13,576 nucleotides of DNA from Lunasporangiospora selenospora (taxonomy: Eukaryota > Mortierellomycota > Mortierellomycetes > Mortierellales > Mortierellaceae). Shown here in pieces: positions 9,225 to 13,576 of this stretch (its first letter is position 1; each line of letters opens with the position of its first letter). A program made the position numbers and the translations under genes. Where the stretch lies: positions 1-13,576 of the forward strand of contig JAABOA010000232.1 in assembly GCA_015680635.1 (NCBI GenBank), written 5' to 3'. A model generated the notes under the pieces. It was not told where the DNA came from. It did not search any database and saw nothing but the letters and a program-made list of their open reading frames with translations.

Positions 9225-9706
9225 AGTGGATTTAGTTTTCATTATCCTTGGGTCTCAGGAGGTTGGACTGGCCTTCCCATTCTTTGGCCTCTTTAGAATA
9301 GATTATCCACACTCTGTATAATACGCATATGGCTTTTGGTAGCCTTTGAACCAATGAATTACATTTTAATGGGTTGCCTTGCATACGTGCTGTTGTCCAA
9401 GGACCGTATCCTCGACTTTAGTAAAGTCCCTAATAAAGAACCATTCTCTCTTGGGTACTCGCTTATTGTTCATTGTTACTGAAGGTCCTGCTGGGGTAGT
9501 GAATGCCCGAGCAAATAAAAAAAGTGTGACGTAGGACACTAACTAACTAATCCAGCTATTCGTGCCTCTCCATCATCCTTTCCACGTTTCGACAACCGCA
9601 GGCATCGCCCCGCTTATTCGCATTCTCTCCTACTTGATCTCGCATCACCCCCACATCTCTATCCCATCTTGCACGGTGATCACTCACCCATTAAATACTA
9701 TCCAAC
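9225..9706. other. Tandem intergenic region between RPC11 and the beta-adaptin gene
   Basis: 482 nt hold the RPC11 3' UTR with two AATAAA candidates (9432-9437 and 9514-9519). They are followed by a pyrimidine-rich stretch (about 9555-9665) that probably forms the beta-adaptin promoter and leader. No further gene or clear TATA box is seen. Confidence 0.6.
9432..9437 (+). promoter_or_regulatory. Candidate polyadenylation signal of RPC11
   Basis: AATAAA, about 208 nt after the RPC11 stop. A second copy at 9514-9519 is an alternative, nearer to the beta-adaptin promoter. Confidence 0.4.
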
Positions 9707-12700
9707 ATGGAGAAGATGGCTGCTGATTTCATCAGGAACGCGCCAAAGTTCTTTGCCACTAACAGAAAAGGTGAAGAATAGAACAAAGTGACTCTCACCT
9801 TTTCCCTGTTCCTGAGCATGTCATCTCATTTTATCGGTCATGCCGTTTTCCAGACCATCCTCTCTTGTTTCAACATCTTGCTCTTACCACAGATGACATT
9901 CTACATTACTGAACTGACAATCCATCTTGAATTTGCGGCTTTACACGACAGGTGAAAATGCCGAGTTGCTAACGGACTTGAACAGCGAGTACCGTGATAG
10001 ACGCAAGGATGCAGTGAAGCGTGTCATTGCCAACATGACTGTAGGCAAGGATGTCAGCTCTCTGTTCCCCCATGTTGTCAAAAACATGCAGACCGAGGAC
10101 CTCGAGATGGTAAGAGAGTGTGTCAAAAAAGTGCATTGGATTTTTACTGAAAGTAGGAAGTCAGTTTGCTCAACTGGGAGGTATCGATTGATCCATGAAA
10201 CTAATACGTCTAACATGGCCGTTTTGGGATGGCAGAAAAAACTCGTGTATCTCTATTTGATGAACTATGCCAAGTCGAACCCAGACCTAGTTATTCTCGC
10301 CGTCAACACCTTTGTGAAGGTAATCGCTCAACATTACGATTTCTAAAGGAAGCCTGTCACTGCAATCGTGGACTGGCGATGTTCACCGCCTCGAACTATT
10401 CTCTGGGAATCACCCTTGAATCTTTTGTAACTGTATAGGACACAGATCACGTCAACCCCCTCATCCGTGCACTGGCTATCCGTACCATGGGATGCATTCG
10501 TGTTGACAAGATTCTGGATCACCTTTGCGAACCCCTCAGAAAATGTCTCCAGGACGACAACCCTTATGTCAGAAAGACAGCAGCAATCTGTGTGGCCAAG
10601 CTCTGGGATCTGGATCAGGAGCGTGCTATTGAGAACGGATTTATCAAGGAGCTCCAGGACTTGGTTTCGGACTCGAACCCAATGGTAAATATAAATGGTT
10701 ATTGTCATCTCTTACTCCTTTGTCTGGGATGCTGACAGAACGGATGATATCTTGGAATCATATCCCGTTGGGGAAGGTTCATAGGAGGCGAGACTAACTG
10801 TGACCTGAATTTTTGCGGTCTCTTTTAGGTTGTGGCAAACGCCGTTACAGCATTGGCAGAAATGCAGGAGTCCTCGTCAACAAAGGATATCTTTGTTGTT
10901 AATGTGGCATTCATGAACAAGATGCTCGCAGCCTTGAACGAGTGCACGGAATGGGGACAGATCGCAATTCTTACTTCGCTTGCAGACTACAAACCACTGG
11001 ACTCGAAGGAGGCGGAGAATATTTGTGAGCGTGTTGTTCCTCGTCTGCAACATGCTAATGGAAGTGTGGTCTTATCGGCAGTCCGTGTGATTATGATTTA
11101 CATGCGCCACATCAAGAGTGAAGAGTTTATAAAGCTTCTGATCAAGAAGATGTCCCCACCGCTAGGTAATATCGCGGTTTACGCTCCCAAGCTCTTTGGA
11201 TAGACGCTTTATGTTGAAGTAGGCGATGGAGTGGTCTCAAGGCACTGACCATCGATATGTACATTATCTTGCCTGGAAACTTTTAGTGACGCTTCTTGCA
11301 TCGGCTCCCGAAGTTCAATATGTCTCCCTCCGCAACATCAACCTAATTCTCCAGAAGCGTCCTGATATCCTGCAGAATGATGTTCGTGTGTTCTTCTGCA
11401 AGTATAACGACCCACCTTATGTCAAGCGTGAGAAACTCGAGATTATGATCAAACTGTGCAACGAGCGAAACATTGAGCAGATTCTGTCAGAATTGAAAGA
11501 GTATGTGAACATTCAAAGACTTTGTGTGTTCCATCCTTATCGCGATGACGCTAGGTGCTCCTAAACTACGCTATTGAGAAAGACGGCTGATACTAATACT
11601 CTTCTTTACTGCTTCGTTACCAAATTAGATATGCATCCGAGGTCGATGTTGATTTCGTCCGCAAAGCAGTTCGCGCTATTGGTCGCTGTGCAATCATGAT
11701 TGACGAGGCATCAGAGCGCTGCGTGAATGTTCTCTTGGATCTCATCAACACTAAGGTTAACTATGTTGTTCAGGAGGCCATCATTGTGATCAAGGTAAGC
11801 CTGCTCTCTAGGACAACACTGGCCTGCTCTAGACGCTCTGGCGATACTTTTATTCGATACTCAATGAATACATTCTCTATAGGATATCTTCCGTAAATAC
11901 CCTAAACGCTATGAGGGCATTATCGAAATCCTTTGCCAGAATTTGGATTCCTTGGATGAGCCAGAGGCGAAAGGATCTCTTATTTGGATTGTCGGAGAAT
12001 ATGCAGAGCAGATCAATAACGCAGAGGAGCTTATTGAAGGATTTTTGGAGACATTCTTGGAAGAAAATCCACAGGTTCAGCTTCAGTTGTTGACAGCAAC
12101 TGTCAAGCTGTTCTTGAAGAAACCATCACAGACACAGGAGCTCGTCCACAGGGTACTCCAGTCTGCCACAACAGAAATTGACAATGCAGATACCCGCGAC
12201 CGTGCCTATGTTTACTGGCGCTTATTGTCGACAGATCCTCGGGCGGCCAAGGCAGTGGTTCTATCTGAGAAGCCTCCTATTGCTGTGGAAATGAGTTCTA
12301 TTTCTCCAGGATTGTTGGATGAGCTCATTAACAACATCTCGACATTGGCCTCTGTTTATCATAAACCACCAACAGCTTTCATGGGCAACAAGGCCTTTAG
12401 CGCCGATGCCGTCAAGAAGGCAGCAGCAGAAGAGTAAGTGCAATGATAATGTTACTCCTTGCGATCGCTCTTGTGGAACCTACTGAGGCGCACGTCGTCC
12501 TAAGTGCGATATTGTAAATTAACTTCTTTTGCTTTATTTGTTTCCCAGTGCAAGAGACGAGGAACAGATTATGGGTGATGACATGATTTCGCCTACAGCA
12601 GCCGTTGGAGCAGCCAAGAATGCTATGGCCGATCTTTTGGATCTTGACTTTGGAAATGAGTCAACTACCACCAATGTCTCTTCACCTCCAGTCTCTCTTG

Positions 12701-13038
12701 GAAACAATAGCAGTGTAATGCAAACCCAGCCAGCACAGGCCTCGGGTCCTAACTACAGCGCTGATTTGTTCGACTTCTCATCTGACATGTCCGGATCAAG
12801 TGGCGGAGCTTTCGGAGGCATGGGCGGTATGGGTGGAGTGATGCAGCCACAGCAACAATCCACAAATATGTCTTCCCCTCCAGTATCGACATCTAATGCA
12901 AGCAACAGCGGCGGTCTATTCGGAGATCTTGGTTCCTTCAGTCAGCCAATGCAACCTCAACAGCAACAGCAGCAACAGCAGCAACAGCAGCAGCAGAAGC
13001 CATCAGGGGCAATGAATGACCTTTTGTATTTGTTTTAA
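9707..13038 (+). CDS. AP-1/AP-2 clathrin adaptor complex, beta subunit (beta-adaptin, fungal ear-less type)
   Basis: Large subunit of a heterotetrameric adaptor that links cargo and clathrin at Golgi/endosome (AP-1) or plasma membrane (AP-2). Exons 9707-9770, 9952-10109, 10236-10319, 10439-10684, 10829-11165, 11287-11500, 11629-11794, 11883-12433 and 12549-13038 join into 769 residues; every intron is GT-AG and 88-181 nt. The helical-repeat trunk (about residues 12-590) shows many near-invariant beta1/beta2 blocks: [48 protein letters not shown]-like [81 protein letters not shown] and [10 protein letters not shown]. The hinge carries a clathrin box, LLDLD (636-640), a Gly/Met-rich patch, a 13-Gln run and the end NDLLYLF. 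The animal appendage is absent, as in yeast Apl1/Apl2. AP-1 against AP-2 cannot be settled by eye. ATG 9707 was preferred; Met4 is an alternative start. Confidence 0.95.
12958..12996 (+). repeat. CAG/CAA repeat encoding 13 glutamines in the beta-adaptin hinge
   Basis: Thirteen consecutive glutamine codons, nine CAG and four CAA, in exon 9 and ahead of [16 protein letters not shown] interruptions lower the chance of slippage. The tract sits in the flexible hinge, so length variation is likely tolerated. Confidence 0.9.
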
Positions 13039-13363
13039 AAAAGAAGCGGGGGAGCCACACTCTCTTTTTTCGTAAGCGAGTCGACTTTGGAGGCAAGGAA
13101 TCTCAGCGGCAGCTTCAGTTGATAGATGTGGCGGAGGGTGTGAGTATACTATCACTCAGACTTGGCCAGCTCAATAAAGAAAAAAATGTTGATATTACGT
13201 TCTTGGAGTTGATGGAGTCCTGCCTCCATCTTGACTCGTCTCATTGCTCGAAGACTGGCAATTCACCTGTCTGTAATACTGTTAGCCATCCTTTCCTACA
13301 GTCACAGGACTCACTCCCCTTCAACTATCACTTCTGGCTTTTCTCATGTGTAGTCTTGTCGAA
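13039..13363. other. Beta-adaptin 3' UTR and convergent intergenic region
   Basis: 325 nt between the beta-adaptin stop and the presumed stop of a minus-strand gene. It contains an AATAAA candidate at 13173-13178. An 82-residue plus-strand frame (13119-13367) has no recognisable similarity and is not called. Confidence 0.6.
13173..13178 (+). promoter_or_regulatory. Candidate polyadenylation signal of the beta-adaptin gene
   Basis: AATAAA in the context CTCAATAAAGAAA, 135 nt after the beta-adaptin stop codon. It is the only AATAAA I found in this 3' region. Confidence 0.5.
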
Positions 13364-13576
13364 CTAGCGTTCGGCTTTCCTTTTCCCTCCTCGCACTTTC
13401 TTTGCGATGAGGTTCCCGATTTGGTCGTGTGCCCGATCTGCAGCTTTCTGTGAGAGACATATCCTGCTGTCCGTATCACATCCGTGAGATGGATGAGAAT
13501 TTTTTTCTACGATTTTCTGACCCCCACTGATCCAGTTCTGATACCCCACATACAGAGCGTCATCGCCCCCCCCCCC
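13364..13576 (-). CDS. Partial: 3' end of an unrecognised minus-strand gene, cut by the window edge
   Basis: On the minus strand, an upstream exon (13554-13576) ending GGC GAT GAC GCT CT meets a strong donor, GTATGT (13553-13548). A 90-nt intron ends at CAG (13464), and the last exon (13363 side, 13463-13364) continues in frame to TAG. The joined tail reads GDDALICLSQ then KAADRAHDQIGN and a basic end, KKVRGGKRKAER. The intron length and borders match the other genes here, and the residues look like a helical segment with a basic, possibly nuclear or nucleolar, tail. I do not recognise the family. The C run at the edge would encode glycines and may be an assembly artefact. The alternative is that this is chance open frame; only about 40 residues can be judged. 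Confidence 0.45.
   Translation of the reverse strand, partial: GGGGDDALYVGYQNWISGGQKIVEKNSHPSHGCDTDSRICLSQKAADRAHDQIGNLIAKKVRGGKRKAER
13566..13576. repeat. Poly-C run at the window edge
   Basis: Eleven C bases close the window, directly after CATCG. With the CT tract at the other end this suggests contig ends at low-complexity sequence, possibly a base-calling artefact. Confidence 0.85.

Overview
The window looks like part of a filamentous fungal nuclear genome. Its genes are split by many short spliceosomal introns (59 to 213 nt, GT-AG), lie close together on both strands, and encode conserved eukaryotic housekeeping proteins. The protein flavour and intron load suggest an early-diverging fungus, possibly a Mortierella relative; that placement is an inference from recall and was not tested. 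Both ends are low complexity: a perfect (CT)25 tract on the left and an 11-base C run on the right. The window may therefore be a complete contig that broke at repeats.

Layout. Positions 51-4226 hold no gene I can support. From about 1.5 kb onward this stretch is strongly pyrimidine-rich on the plus strand, and its right part probably holds the promoter and leader of the first gene. Positions 4227-6661 (+) carry a five-exon AGC-family protein kinase of the YANK/STK32 type (675 aa) with an N-terminal lipidation signal. Convergent to it, 7064-7779 (-) is the 60S ribosomal protein L10a (uL1) gene, with a tiny 8-nt first coding exon. Divergent from that, across a 758-nt shared upstream region, 8538-9224 (+) encodes RNA polymerase III subunit RPC11 (POLR3K type, 107 aa, three exons). 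Positions 9707-13038 (+) encode the beta-adaptin of a clathrin adaptor complex (nine exons, 769 aa) that ends in a glutamine-rich hinge with no ear domain. The last 213 nt contain what looks like the 3' end of an unrecognised minus-strand gene cut by the window edge.

Functionally, RPL10A and RPC11 both serve ribosome production (ribosome structure; transcription of 5S rRNA and tRNA) and sit head to head. The kinase (membrane-associated signalling) and beta-adaptin (clathrin-coated vesicle traffic) are unrelated neighbours. I see no CRISPR array, transposon, tRNA or rRNA gene, secondary-metabolite cluster or defence system, and nothing supporting a wholly new system. The more interesting details are at the splicing level: an acceptor hairpin and an in-frame start inside a retained-intron reading in the kinase gene, a tandem NAG acceptor in RPL10A, and intron-flanking direct repeats in the beta-adaptin gene. 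There is also the unidentified gene end at the right edge.
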